A DNA stretch of 64,000 nt, taken from Isoperla grammatica (taxonomy: Eukaryota > Arthropoda > Insecta > Plecoptera > Perlodidae). The stretch spans positions 83,251,906 through 83,315,905 of the forward strand of contig OX246737.1 in NCBI GenBank assembly GCA_945910005.1. Direction: 5' to 3'. Every line of letters starts with the position of its first letter. Position 1 is the first letter of the stretch. Of the stretch, positions 36,112-46,455 are shown in pieces. A model generated the notes under the pieces. It was not told the DNA's origin. It did not search any database and saw nothing but the letters and a program-made list of their open reading frames with translations. The translations under genes and the position numbers were made by a program.

Positions 36112-38028
36112 TGTAATGTAATGTTGTGTATGTGTAGTTTGTAATGTAATGTTGTGTATGTGTAGTTTGTAATGTAATGATGTGTATGTGTAGTTTATAA
36201 TGTAATGATGTGTATGTGTTGTTTGTAATGTAATGTTGTGTATGTGTAGTTTGTAATGTAATGATGTGTATGTATAGTTTGTAATGTAATGTTGTGTATG
36301 TGTAGTTTGTAATGTAATGTTGTGTATGTGTAGTTTGTAATGTAATGATGTCTATGTGTAGTTTGTAATGTAATGTTGTGTATGTGTAGTTTGTAATGTA
36401 ATGTTGTGTATGTGTAGTTTGTAATGTAATGTTGTGTATGTGTAGTTTGTAATGTAATGTTGTGTATGTGTAGTTTGTACTGTAATGTTGTGTATGTGTA
36501 GTTTGTAATGTAATGATGTGTATGTGTAGTTTGTAATGTAATGTTGTGTAGTTTGTAATGTAATGTTGTGTATGTGTAGTTAGTAATGTAATGATGTGTA
36601 TGTGTAGTTTGTAATGTAATGTTGTCTATGTGTAGTTTGGTATGTAATGTTGTGTATGTGTAGTTTGTAATGTAATGTTGTGTATGTGTAGTTTGTAATG
36701 TAATGTTGTGTTTGTGTAGTTTGTAATGTAATGTTGTGTATGTGTAGTTTGTACTGTAATGTTGTGTATGTGTAGTTTGTAATGTAATGATGTGTATGTG
36801 TAGTTTGTAATGTAATGTTGTGTATGTGTAGTTTGTAATGTAATGATGTGTATGTGTAGTTTGTAATGTAATGTTGTGTAGTTTGTAATGTAATGTTGTG
36901 TATGTGTAGTTTGTAATGTAATGTTGTCTATGTGTAGTTTGTAATGTAATGTTGTGTATGTGTAGTTTGTAATGTAATGTTGTGTATGTGTAGTTTGTAA
37001 TGTAATGATGTGTATGTGTAGTTTGTAATGTAATGTTGTGTAGTTTGTAATGTAATGTTGTGTATGTGTAGTTTGTAATGTAATGATGTGTATGTGTAGT
37101 TTGTAATGTGTTCTTGTGTATGTGTAGTTTGTAATGTAGTGTTGTGTATGTGTAGTTTGTAATGTAATGTTGTGTACGTGTAGTTTGTTGTGTAATGATG
37201 TGTATGTGTAGTTTGTAATGTAGAGTTGTGTATGTGTAGTTTGTAATGTAATGTTGTGTATGTTTAGTTTGTAATGTAATGTTGTGTATGTGTAGTTTGT
37301 AATGTAATGATGTGTATGTGTAGTTTGTAATGTAGAGTTGTGTATGTGTAGTTTGTAATGTAATTTTGTGTATGTGTAGTTTGTAATGTATGTTGTCTAT
37401 GTGTAGTTTGTAATGTAATGTTGTGTATGTGTAGTTTGTAATGTAATGTTGTGTATGTGTAGTTTGTAATGTAATGTTGTGTATGTGTAGTTTGTAATGT
37501 AATGATGTGTATGTGTAGTTTGTAATGTAAAGTTGTGTATGTGTAGTTTGTAATGTAATGTTGTGTAGTTTGTAATGTAATGTTGTGTAGTTTGTAATGT
37601 AATGTTGTGTATGTGTAGTTTGTGGTGAAATGATGTGTATGTGTAGTTTGTAATGTAGAGTTGTGTATGTGTAGTTTGTAATGTAGTGTGGTGTATGTGT
37701 AGTTTGTAATGTAGTGTTGTGTATGTGTAGTTTGTTGTGTGATGATGTGTATGTGTAGTTTGTAATGTAATGTTGTGTATGTGTAGTTTGTAATGTAGTG
37801 TTGTGTATGTGTAGTTTGTAATGTAGTGTTGTGTATGTGTAGTTTGTAATGTAATGTTGTGTATGTGTAGTTTGTTGTGTAATGATGTGTATGTGTAGTT
37901 TGTAATGTAGAGTTGTGTATGTGTAGTTTGTAATGTAGTCTTGTGTATGTGTAGTTTGTAATGTAGTGTTGTGTATGTGTAGTTTGTTGTGTAGTGTTGT
38001 GTATGTGTAGTTTGTTGTGTAATGATGT
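36112..38028. repeat. 28-bp minisatellite, about 68 units
   Basis: The unit is GTAGTTTGTAATGTAATGTTGTGTATGT. Variants include GATG for GTTG, GTAGAGTTG, GTAGTGTTG, and a 22-bp short form lacking TATGTG (near 36546, 36877, 37036, 37561 and 37584). The array lacks C on the plus strand almost entirely. Minus-strand open frames of up to 616 codons (Thr/His/Tyr-rich) result from the stop-free unit. The right half (after about 37110) uses different variants from the left half, indicating separate expansions. Confidence 0.95.
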
Positions 38029-38400
38029 TGCTGCACACCTTTCATTTATTGGAACAAAGAAACATTCGTACAAGGAAGAGCACTAATATACATTCTCTAT
38101 AGAATTACATATTATATTGATTCTCTTTAAAGTCGATCCACTGTATACCCACCTATTTGTCATTGTGCTACAAATCATGTTGAATATACACTTAAATATC
38201 GTGTTAAATATTAGCGAAAAATAAAGAAGTTGCATCGACTACTTTTTTTAATATAAATATTTGAAATCCGTCGATTTCCCTATCCCCTACCATTGAAACT
38301 GTCAAAAATCATACACTTTCGAATATTAAGCATCGACTAAGTAGATACTAAACATTTGTCATTTTCTTTATTTTATACTCAATTTGAAGAGAATTGAACG
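38029..38400. other. AT-rich non-coding stretch
   Basis: Nothing recognised. Confidence 0.5.
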
Positions 38401-38479
38401 AATATTCTAAATATGTGTGTATGAATACAATCTCTCGACTCGTTTTCGGTCAAAATTGGCTTCACTACAAGAACATTTG

Positions 38480-38610
38480 ATGGGAAATCGGGCGAGCCGT
38501 GAAACTATGGCAACACTGCGTGCGATGACGTCATTTCTCTTTGAGCCCGCCGGCCGCCTCACGTCAAAACATGAGCTGGCTGTCACCTTTCCACGATGCG
38601 ACGTGACTGG
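38480..38610. promoter_or_regulatory. CRE-containing GC island
   Basis: A perfect CRE/ATF site TGACGTCA (38526-38533) follows ATGGCAACACTGCGTGCG. GGCAACACTG-like strings are common near arthropod transcription starts. The island includes GAGCCCGCCGGCCGCC and several CpGs in an AT-rich setting. A frame at 38417-38692 lacks an ATG at its 5' end. Direction is not determined. Confidence 0.3.
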
Positions 38611-39020
38611 ACTTTTTCTTATTTACATTTATTGTCGCTTATTTCCAATTAACATTTTGCGTCATACAAATAATGCACTGAATTCAAATTGAAGGCACAG
38701 TTAGAAACGGGAATATATCTGAATACGGTACGTGAGGCCTAGCCTAGGCCACCTTTATATAGACTTAGGCCTAGGCCTATATTGCCTGATCCGAAATGAA
38801 ATTCATGAATTGTACGTCCGTAAACGCAAACATTTTCCCCAATGTAGATATGCTAAGTATAGCATGCCAGGAGGCATCTGTATAATATGAAAGAAAATAT
38901 GCCAAGCCCTAAGGCAACTCAAGGACGTTTTGTGATCATTTGACATGTGCAAGGCCTAGGCCTACCATTTATGTAGCCCCCCTACACGCATTTGAAATAA
39001 TTTACATCCATTGCATGCCT
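38611..39020. other. Non-coding with GGCCTAGG clusters
   Basis: Repeated AGGCCTAG/CTAGGCCT strings occur at 38729-38782 and 38951-38963, similar to those at 28848-28874. No gene seen. Confidence 0.4.
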
Positions 39021-39024
39021 TCAC

Positions 39025-39051
39025 ATGTCCTACTTGAGATCACTTCGTCAG
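39025..39051 (+). CDS. Doubtful micro-exon with strong donor
   Basis: ATGTCCTACTTGAGATCAC begins a 9-codon frame (MSYLRSLRQ) that runs into CGTCAG/GTAAAC, a near-consensus splice donor at 39052. The frame also stays open to 39237. On the opposite strand at about 39185-39205, TTGGCAACGCTGCAAAG resembles a transcription-start motif. Evidence is limited to the donor and ATG. Confidence 0.17.
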
Positions 39052-39239
39052 GTAAACAATTGCACAAACAACATGATACGATACAAAATATACAATCCTA
39101 TCATTTTCTTTTATCGTAATAAAACGTCCTCCGCTTCGTATTCCGTATTTTTACGTCGCCATTTTCACCATCTGACAATAACAATGTCTTTGCAGCGTTG
39201 CCAAGTATATTGGAGGTTGGCAAAACTTTGTCGATGAAT

Positions 39240-40780
39240 ATTAAAAACGAGTTTTTTGTTTCCTTGGGTTTGTAAATCAATTTAGATTTGTATCCATTAT
39301 AAAGTCTATAATTTGTGAATGTGTTGTGGTGTAATTAAAGCCAAAAGCGAGATAAGAAGTTGACTACTATTTGGAGTTTTGATGAACTAATTTCGTTTTT
39401 AGGGATTGGCTATTCTGTAGTCAAACTAGTGTCTAGAATCATGCCATTATAAATAACTGCATTTTCGTGTAAATACTGGATTTTAAAATAGTATTCTTAC
39501 TTGATTACTGAATATATTTTACATTTTATAGTAATTTAACATAATAATTGTTAAATAAATAATTATTTGTGATTTTAAACAAATATTAAAATCATTGCTT
39601 GAAACTGGTAGTTTGATCAATGGAACGACTTTAAGGGCAATTGAATAATATCTTGAAACAAGTTTAACATACCTAGATCGGGTGTTCCGTAGGGTAGGGG
39701 AACATGCACAGTGATGACACAGGCACGTGTTCACTTACACGACATTGCGTCGTTATTGACATACATAATGTCGCCCACGAGGAACACGCTGTCATTATGA
39801 CGTGTAGATAAACAGATAGACAACAACAGCAGATAATGAAAATTACGTGTCTGAAGTTTATTTCATTTTTTTAATATAGTTCTTTATCTCGTTCTAGTTC
39901 TAGTTGTTGGCTAGTTATTATATTAATTGTAGCTTTTGGAAATTCCTTGCAGAACCACATATGTAACTAGTTGGGGGCGTCTAGAAAATAGCAAAAGCAG
40001 GATACCTCCATTTGTATTATTTATATCTCTTAAAAGTAACATAAAATGTCCTAATATACATTGTATTGTAACTTAGTTAGATTTCGTATTGTGATATACT
40101 ATCAAGTGGATAGTTTAATGTTGCTTTTTACCTTTGGCTTGAAAAAACTAAACAACAATTTCTTTAATGACTGCAATGTTCAAGAACTAGAAAAAAAAAC
40201 ATGTAAACTTTCATTTCTTGGACGGTAGACGCGCGAGAGCTTCTGTTAACCTTCTCGGACACCACGACAATAATTGATGCCATAATATCATGAACTAGAG
40301 CAAGAATAATCATAAACCAGGAGGTTTCAGTGCAAAAGCACTAGTTTCTTTGCGAAACAATGTTTATCGCGAGACATTGCGAAATATATCATTTATGAAG
40401 CAGTTTGGATGGTTGCGTTTTATACTTTCCAACAAACCAACACATCTGTTTTACCAAGCAAGAATTGCATTTATCACCTAATTTCTTTTATAGCTTTCAA
40501 TCACTTTTTGATAATGTTATAATAATGTATCGATTGAGAGTTAGCTGCATTCAGAACAATTGTCAAATAATGTCTCCATCTGTCAGGCGGTTGTGATTTA
40601 TGAAACAACTTTGCCGTGAAAATGCCGTTAAGAAAATTCCAAGACCCCCTAGATTTATATAGATAACACAACTAATGAGTTTCCCACAAATATTACTCAA
40701 AATAAAATATGACTGCATGGGGCTATGTGCTATTATATAAAGGTTTGATTGAAATGCATTTGTATTTTTAGTCTACCCAC
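39240..40780. other. AT-rich non-coding stretch
   Basis: No gene or defined repeat recognised. Confidence 0.5.
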
Positions 40781-40799
40781 TCAGTTAAAAGAACTGATT

Positions 40800-40890
40800 T
40801 CCAGTAAAGGGCCATTTTATACCATTCATTGCGTGCTTCGTGTGTGGGTCGCTAACCCGTTGTCAATAAAGATCCAATCAATCAATCAAG
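40800..40890 (+). repeat. Retroelement 3' tail with (CAAT)n end
   Basis: GTGTGGGTCGCTAACCCGTT, TGTCAATAAAGATCC and then CAATCAATCAATCAAG form a non-coding 3' end, AATAAA-like signal and short tandem tail. This is typical of the 3' terminus of a LINE or SINE. No upstream coding part is present. Confidence 0.4.
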
Positions 40891-40930
40891 TCACCGTTTA
40901 CATATTATACGTCAGTACCACATACATCCC

Positions 40931-41003
40931 AAGCCCGATTCGGGAATCAAACCCTGGGCCTTATTCATTGATAAACTCACTAGAGCAACGAGCTAGACTA
41001 AGA
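40931..41003 (-). repeat. tRNA-derived SINE head
   Basis: On the minus strand TCTAGCTCGTTGCTCTAGTG precedes CAGGGTTTGATTCCCG by about 35 bp, resembling A- and B-box promoter elements (GGTTTGATTCC against GGTTCGANTCC). Stems are incomplete, so it is not a functional tRNA. It directly follows the retroelement tail at 40800-40890. Confidence 0.45.
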
Positions 41004-41059
41004 GAGGAGAGACCACACACAATACAAAGTTCAGGTCTTACATTAAGAAATAAACAATA

Positions 41060-42098
41060 ATTCAGGTACAGTGTTCACCGATATTGACCACCATATATCT
41101 AAAATGGTGGCTACCAACGATAACCACCTTTCTACGGATAGTACAAGGGCCTAACATCACCACACTCTTTTCCCCAAGTAATACGATGTCTGGGACAAAT
41201 TTTATTGATAACATAAAATAGAAAGGCGTAGAAAAAGGCAAAATAAAAATTCAAAATGTTTATTCAAATGTCTCGGAAATTCGATTTTTTAATAAATTTA
41301 GTTTTATTTGAGATAAAATTGAGAAACAAAATCCAACCGAAGGGGGTAAAAATGGGATTTTAACTTATTTTTATCAAACACATTTTAAACTGAAAATTTC
41401 TTTTTCATAAGCATTCCAAAATTTAACAACATTTTCCGAAATATTGAAACAAATAAGTCAATATTAGTTACAAAAAAATACAAAACATTACCCAGTTATT
41501 ACAAATTTTTTATGTAAACTTAATATTTGAAATCCATGCCGGAGAAAGAACTAATAGGTTATTAATCAATATTCACAGACTACATGGACTGTTTCTACGC
41601 AAGTCGGGGGCCTAATTTAAAGATGGTCTGAACCGTGTTTTAATGTATCTATAAAAATGGCGACACTCGATAATCAAATAAATGTGTGAATAGTGAAGTA
41701 AACACCGAATATTTCTAGATGCAAAAGCATTACAACAACGTTGACGAATAGTACAAATTGCAGACGGCTGGAAGTCCGCCAATATGTTGAGAGCAGAACT
41801 GGAGTTAGCACAATGTGGGGTTGTTAGCAATGTGGCTTGCCGCTGTCATGCACCGGTGTCCGCGCATGGAAACCCTTCCACCTGGCACTTACAGCTCAAG
41901 CCACAACAAGATAGTTAAACGTGGAGTTGGTACTTCTTGTTAAGATTTGGGTTCGACTTGATTCAACTTCGCGAGATAGCGCCACGGTTCCAAGAACTTC
42001 CCCTCATGTCTCCGTTTGACTAAAACGAAAGCGGCGGATTCAACAAGGCTATCCGCACGTTTGGTAATTTACCGTCGAGGTTTCAACTCTCGCCCTTA
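41060..42098. other. Non-coding stretch
   Basis: AT-rich to about 41600, then mixed composition. ATGGCGACACTCGA at 41656 has a start-codon look but no sustained frame. Confidence 0.45.
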
Positions 42099-42932
42099 AG
42101 GTGACGGTATCTAGGTATCTTAACTTTTTTAAATTAAGTTTTTTGATGAAGGTTGACGGTTGGTTATTGATATTATGTCTGCAAAAAGTGGTTTAAAAAA
42201 ATTACACTTTTATTTCTTACGGTACCGGTAGCTTCAAAAGTCTTTACGATAATGCTAGTAACACCTCTACACCATATTTATCAAGTACACGAAAATGTAG
42301 TTTACTATAGATTATTATCTGAGAAATGATGGCATATAATTTTAAAACACAATTATGTGCCAAGTTTTCTGTAATGAATTTTTTGGTGTCCCAGTGAAAA
42401 GGCACTTGAGTATATGCTGTTTTAACTATTCCATAACTTATTTATGAAAAGAGTCACTTACAAGAAATAAAGTACTTATCATGCGCTCAACCCTTATCTT
42501 CCCAAAACGCTTGCCGTATCAAGCCTACGTCAAAAACTTTTCGAGTTTTGGTGCCATACCTACACCAGTTTGCTCGCGACGCAGTCCAGTCGTAACTACT
42601 TTACGGGTCTAGACAGGTAATTTACGCAAAGAAATTGTCTTCTTGTGTCCTTGCACCGCTCAACAGTAGTTGAGAACGCAAATGTACAGATGCAATCCAA
42701 GTATTGGAGGGAAACGTGACACCAAGTGAGCATAGCGGCAGCATCGCTGGCCGTGCCCTTGCTCTATCAAGAGTTTCCGCTCGACTGAAATGAAAACGAA
42801 GCGCGCGGAGGTCGATCGGAGTTGTGGTAGTGGGGGGGGGGGGGGGAGGAGGGGTACACTTCATACGTCGCACATTCACATTTGCAAGTAACTCGTAGCA
42901 AAAGTGTTTTTTCAGGGGTGGTAGAATCACCT
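42099..42932 (-). mobile_element. AGGTGAA-TIR element, copy F
   Basis: Full-length reverse copy: AGGTGACGGTATCTAGG at the left and GGTAGAATCACCT at the right. The family's C-run appears here as poly-G (42833-42848). Flanks read CCCTTA before and TAAAACT after. Confidence 0.85.
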
Positions 42933-43685
42933 TAAAACTGTCGAGGCTCAGCTATGCGATATGAAAACCTTTCAACGCGGTCTGAAACTTCTCGTGAGTG
43001 TTTTCTTAAAGGAGAGGTGAGATCGATATCTACCATATCATACGCATCACTAGTCACATCACCCGGCAACTCATTCAATCCCAGCGTGTGGAGATTATAT
43101 TGTTTAAAACTATAAGGCTATACGGAGTGAAGGCGAAATGCTTCAACTATCTTACGAGGTTTGCCGAGTTTCTACTGCTCTTGTTTTAGGACTTTTTTAA
43201 AACGTCGACCAACCAACACCAAATATTGTGAATACAATACAAAAATCGAATGAAGATATATCTCACATCCTGGGTCACCCAGGTTTGATTATTGTTTACG
43301 ACGTGCGTTAGTTTTCCATATACAATGTGTTTAATTATTTTTCTATAATATAACAGCTTCAGCATTGTGTTTGATATGAGTTTTGGAATATTTATAAATA
43401 ATATTGACACGGATTGACGCGAGACTTGTTTTCCGATACCGGCCATATAGACAGTCCTGACTGAAGGTTTTTCTTTGGTTTTCCTCCGTTGCAAAGCGAA
43501 TTCTGGTATTGAGTCATATTATCAGCCCTTGGAACTATTTCAAATTCTAATTATTGTCACATCCACAATATTGTCCTTATGGTCAGGCTTCTACAAAAAA
43601 TTATTATGAATTATCATCATACTACACGTTATTCGGTATATACATTAAATTATTAAATTGCATTTCATTTAGTGGAGTTATAATA
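42933..43685. other. AT-rich non-coding stretch
   Basis: A minus frame at 43186-43494 begins at a non-ATG codon and matches nothing I know. Confidence 0.45.
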
Positions 43686-43693
43686 TCTTAGAA

Positions 43694-44120
43694 CAGGCTT
43701 GGGCAGTGGGCAACCTACAGCCCGCGAGGCACTGTGAAAACACCTTTATCAATAGTCCGCAGTTTGGATTTGAAAAAAGTTATATTTTATGTATCAGTCT
43801 TAAAAATAATGAGTGTACACTATCGACTCTGAATCACAATAAATTAATTTACAATCAAATTTAAATTTGATAATTCACCTAAAATTAACTTAACTTGTTT
43901 GTTCAGATCGTTGAAAGTGCTGTTGAGGATAAAAATAGTACAGACATTTGTTACCTCCGGCGACTGGGGCTTTGCCCCAGACCCCTTACAGCCCACATGA
44001 CTAAAGACGCCACAAAGTTTGCTGGCGGATAAAGCTACTCTGTCAGCCCCCTTATAATGTGGCCGCAACACACAGAAAATCAGAATTTGGCCCGCGGTAA
44101 AAAAAGGTTGCCCATGCGTG
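43694..44120. mobile_element. hAT (Charlie-like) MITE, 427 bp
   Basis: The left end CAGGCTTGGGCAGTGGGC leads into CAACCTACAGCCCGCGAGGC. The right end in reverse complement reads CACGCATGGGCAACC and continues with CCGCGGGCC. TGGGCAACCT...CGCGGGCC termini are typical of hAT-Charlie elements. The 8-bp flanks TCTTAGAA (43686-43693) and TTTTAGAA (44121-44128) match at 7 of 8 bases, consistent with a target duplication. No transposase. Confidence 0.78.
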
Positions 44121-44556
44121 TTTTAGAAAATTGTTCAAAGTCAAACACGCAGATTTAACTTCCTGAGCACTTTCATTTTAAATTGTTTGCCAAGAGGTTT
44201 CATTCCCATGACTTTGGTCTCCATTGCCCAACAAAGGTGTACCTCCAATTATCTGTACTTGAAAATTCGTTATTTCAAAGTAATTTAGTAGTGAGGTGAA
44301 CTTGTATGCTTATGAAATTTGCATATAGTTAGCTCTAATTTAAAACGTTGGAGATTTTAATTTTACCATAAAAACAATTTATATATATAGTACGGAAACA
44401 TTTTAACGGTAAACCCAATACAACGTTTACTTTTACAAAATAAATGTTAATAAATGTATCTCAAGGGGGACCCATAAACTAGGAGTAAATACAAACAGCT
44501 TGCTAGAGCTACCCAGTGATGTTTGGCAGTGATTTTGATTTTGTATGTAATAGTCG

Positions 44557-44695
44557 ATTTACAGCTACGCGTTGCGAGCGAAGCGAAGGCGCGAGCTCCA
44601 ATCAGTGGCCGAGTTTGCGTGAAACTATTAACTTCTTTGCGTGAAACTCGGCCGCTGATTGGAGCTCGCTTCGCTCGCAGCGCGTAGCTGTAAAC
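44557..44695. repeat. Nested inverted repeat (TTTACAGCTACGCG ends)
   Basis: TTTACAGCTACGCGTTGCGA at the left mirrors TCGCAGCGCGTAGCTGTAAA at the right, followed by AGCTCCAATCAGTGGCCGAG against CTCGGCCGCTGATTGGAGCT. Arms of about 60 bp pair with few mismatches. One arm has an extra GGCGCG-type insertion. It is inserted within the larger foldback. Confidence 0.75.
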
Positions 44696-44745
44696 GTACC
44701 ATAAGTGTTTTTGGTTGCTGTGTTTTTTTATTTGTTTTTGTATGT

Positions 44746-44785
44746 CTTGAAAAGGACGACTCTACACGTCGTTGAAACGTTGACA
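44746..44785 (+). ncRNA. Hammerhead-like degenerate motif
   Basis: CTTGAAAAGGACGAC and then ACGTCGTTGAAACGTTG reproduce the order CUGANGA - stem - GAAAC of hammerhead ribozymes found in Penelope-like elements. ACGAC/GTCGT would pair as stem II. The first core box is altered (CTTGAAAAG), so catalytic activity is unlikely. It lies in the right part of the 44385-44855 foldback. Confidence 0.22.
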
Positions 44786-44864
44786 TTTATTTTGTGAAAA
44801 TAAACGTTGTATTGGGTTTACCGTTAAAATGTTTTCGTACTATAGCCTATATATATATGTCTGG

Positions 44865-45546
44865 ATGGCATTGATAAAACAAGAAATAAACTTTATTAGC
44901 TGCTGATAATACCAGACCTTAGTCATAATACAAATAAAAATAATTTCTTGTTTTATCAATGGCATCCAGGGCCCGGATTCACAAAAAGTCTTAACTTAGG
45001 CCTGGCCTAACTTTAGGACCACTACGCCATTGGCTGATACGGACTTTCTTTCCTCGACTAAGCGTCGCTAAGAAACCCTAGTAAATAACAAACACTACTT
45101 GAGACCAAAATTTAGGCCCTGTCTGAGTTGGTCTTATCTTTCTTCAAAGATGGTGGCAATAAGTCTATGACTTCGAAGTGTGAACATAAATAAATATCGT
45201 TTACTTGCCTTGACATCCACATTTATCTGTTTTTAGAATGTGGAGGTATCAGAAAACAAAACACTAAACTTAAAAACACCGCCTTGCAATATTTTAAGTT
45301 TACTGTGATTTCCACGAAAGTAGCTATCAATTGAGCTGTGTAGTAGGCCTACCATGGATTTATAATAGCACATACGGTACAGCAGGACTAAGGACCTGTC
45401 CTAAATTAAGACCTCTTGTGAATCCGGCCCCAGGCATACCTATATATATACAAACAAACGATGATGGAGCACATTTGTATTATGACTAAGGTCCGGTATT
45501 ATGAGCAGCTTATAAAGTTATTTTCTTGTTTTATCAATGGCATCCG
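44865..45546. mobile_element. Compound inverted repeat with nested MITE
   Basis: GGATGGCATTGATAAAACAA at 44863 is inverted at 45527-45546, and the flanking CTTAGTCATAATACAA is likewise inverted at 45475, giving arms of about 70 bp. An additional copy of TTCTTGTTTTATCAATGGCA occurs at 44946-44965, immediately before the MITE at 44969. A further inverted pair, TTGCCATGGTGAAAA/TTTTCACCATGGCAA (45563 and 45649), follows on the right. Confidence 0.6.
44969..45431. mobile_element. MITE with GGGCCCGGATTCACAA ends
   Basis: The left end GGGCCCGGATTCACAAAAAG and the right end (reverse complement GGGGCCGGATTCACAAGAGG) both continue into TCTTAA(C/T)TTAGG, giving inverted ends of about 32 bp. Interior of about 400 bp without a coding frame. 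GGCCGGATTCACAA-type ends are a frequent MITE signature in invertebrates. Confidence 0.75.
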
Positions 45547-45699
45547 GGTTTCCCATTGGTTGTTGCCATGGTGAAAACAAGTAAGTTGCCTTGTAGATAT
45601 TTATTACAAGTTCATAATACCGGGCGAAAGTAGTTAATAACAATTCTTTTCACCATGGCAACCTCCAATCAAAAACCTTACAATCCACTTATTATAGTT

Positions 45700-46418
45700 A
45701 ATTAGTTTCCATTAACTTTCTTATTAGCTGTTCATAATACTGTTGATAACTTTTTTAACTGCCAACAGTGTTTTACAATCAATGCTGTACACAACAGATG
45801 CATTTATGATTGAATGAAGAAGTAAACTCAAACATAATATACTTAACTGAATTATTTCTGTGCGGAATGAATCATGGCGTGGACAATTTGAACGAGTGAC
45901 CTTCTTCGGGTTCACTGCACACACTTTATGCAAAACAAGTCCGTTGTCGCACATGTTCTGCATGTGTGTCCAGGCAAAGAGGCCTAAGCAACACTTTTCA
46001 ACACTTCCACAAGTAAAAAAAGAATGAATTGTAGCCGATACTTAATATTACGATTGCCGAGCAAATTAAATTATAAACAACCCACAGGTTTAATAGTTTG
46101 ATAGTAAGTATCAGATGCTAAAGCATCTAATTTCTACACAAAAGGTAAATTATCTGTTAATTGTTTAAATGTCCGGTCTGAAACTAAGGTCTGGATACAT
46201 AGACGTCCCCTTCCCCTGCATTAGGTAAGCCCGTAATTGTTACAAAATTTGTTTGTTTTATGCAAAATAAAACGTATAAAACAATTATATAGCAACCCAA
46301 TCATTTTTGCATCTGGACTTCTAAGTAAAGTGTAAGTGAGTGTAAGTGAAACGATCACGCCTGGGACCATATTCTAAACTTTTGATTGTGTATCTTGAAA
46401 CGAATTCTGCCTGAATTC
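45700..46418. other. AT-rich non-coding stretch
   Basis: A minus frame (45724-45963) shows no recognised family. No repeat defined. Confidence 0.45.
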
Positions 46419-46455
46419 GTAACTTGGTAGGTTGAAATTCAACCTACCAAGTTAC
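46419..46455. repeat. Perfect 37-bp palindrome
   Basis: GTAACTTGGTAGGTTGAA, one A, then its exact reverse complement TTCAACCTACCAAGTTAC. The 18-bp arms are perfect with a 1-base centre. No larger element boundary was found around it. Confidence 0.92.

Larger units (their letters stand above)
44385..44855. mobile_element. Foldback element with about 65-bp inverted ends
   Basis: AACATTTTAACGGTAAACCC at about 44397 and its inverse GGGTTTACCGTTAAAATGTT at about 44815-44834 belong to arms of roughly 65 bp, including AATACAACGTTTA and AAAATAAATG. A second, nested inverted repeat lies at 44557-44695. No reading frame. Confidence 0.7.

Noticed and set aside
36195..38073. 616-codon Thr/His/Tyr-rich frame
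   Set aside because: Translation of the 28-bp minisatellite; three unit shifts cycle through the same peptide, and no C-poor real protein is expected.
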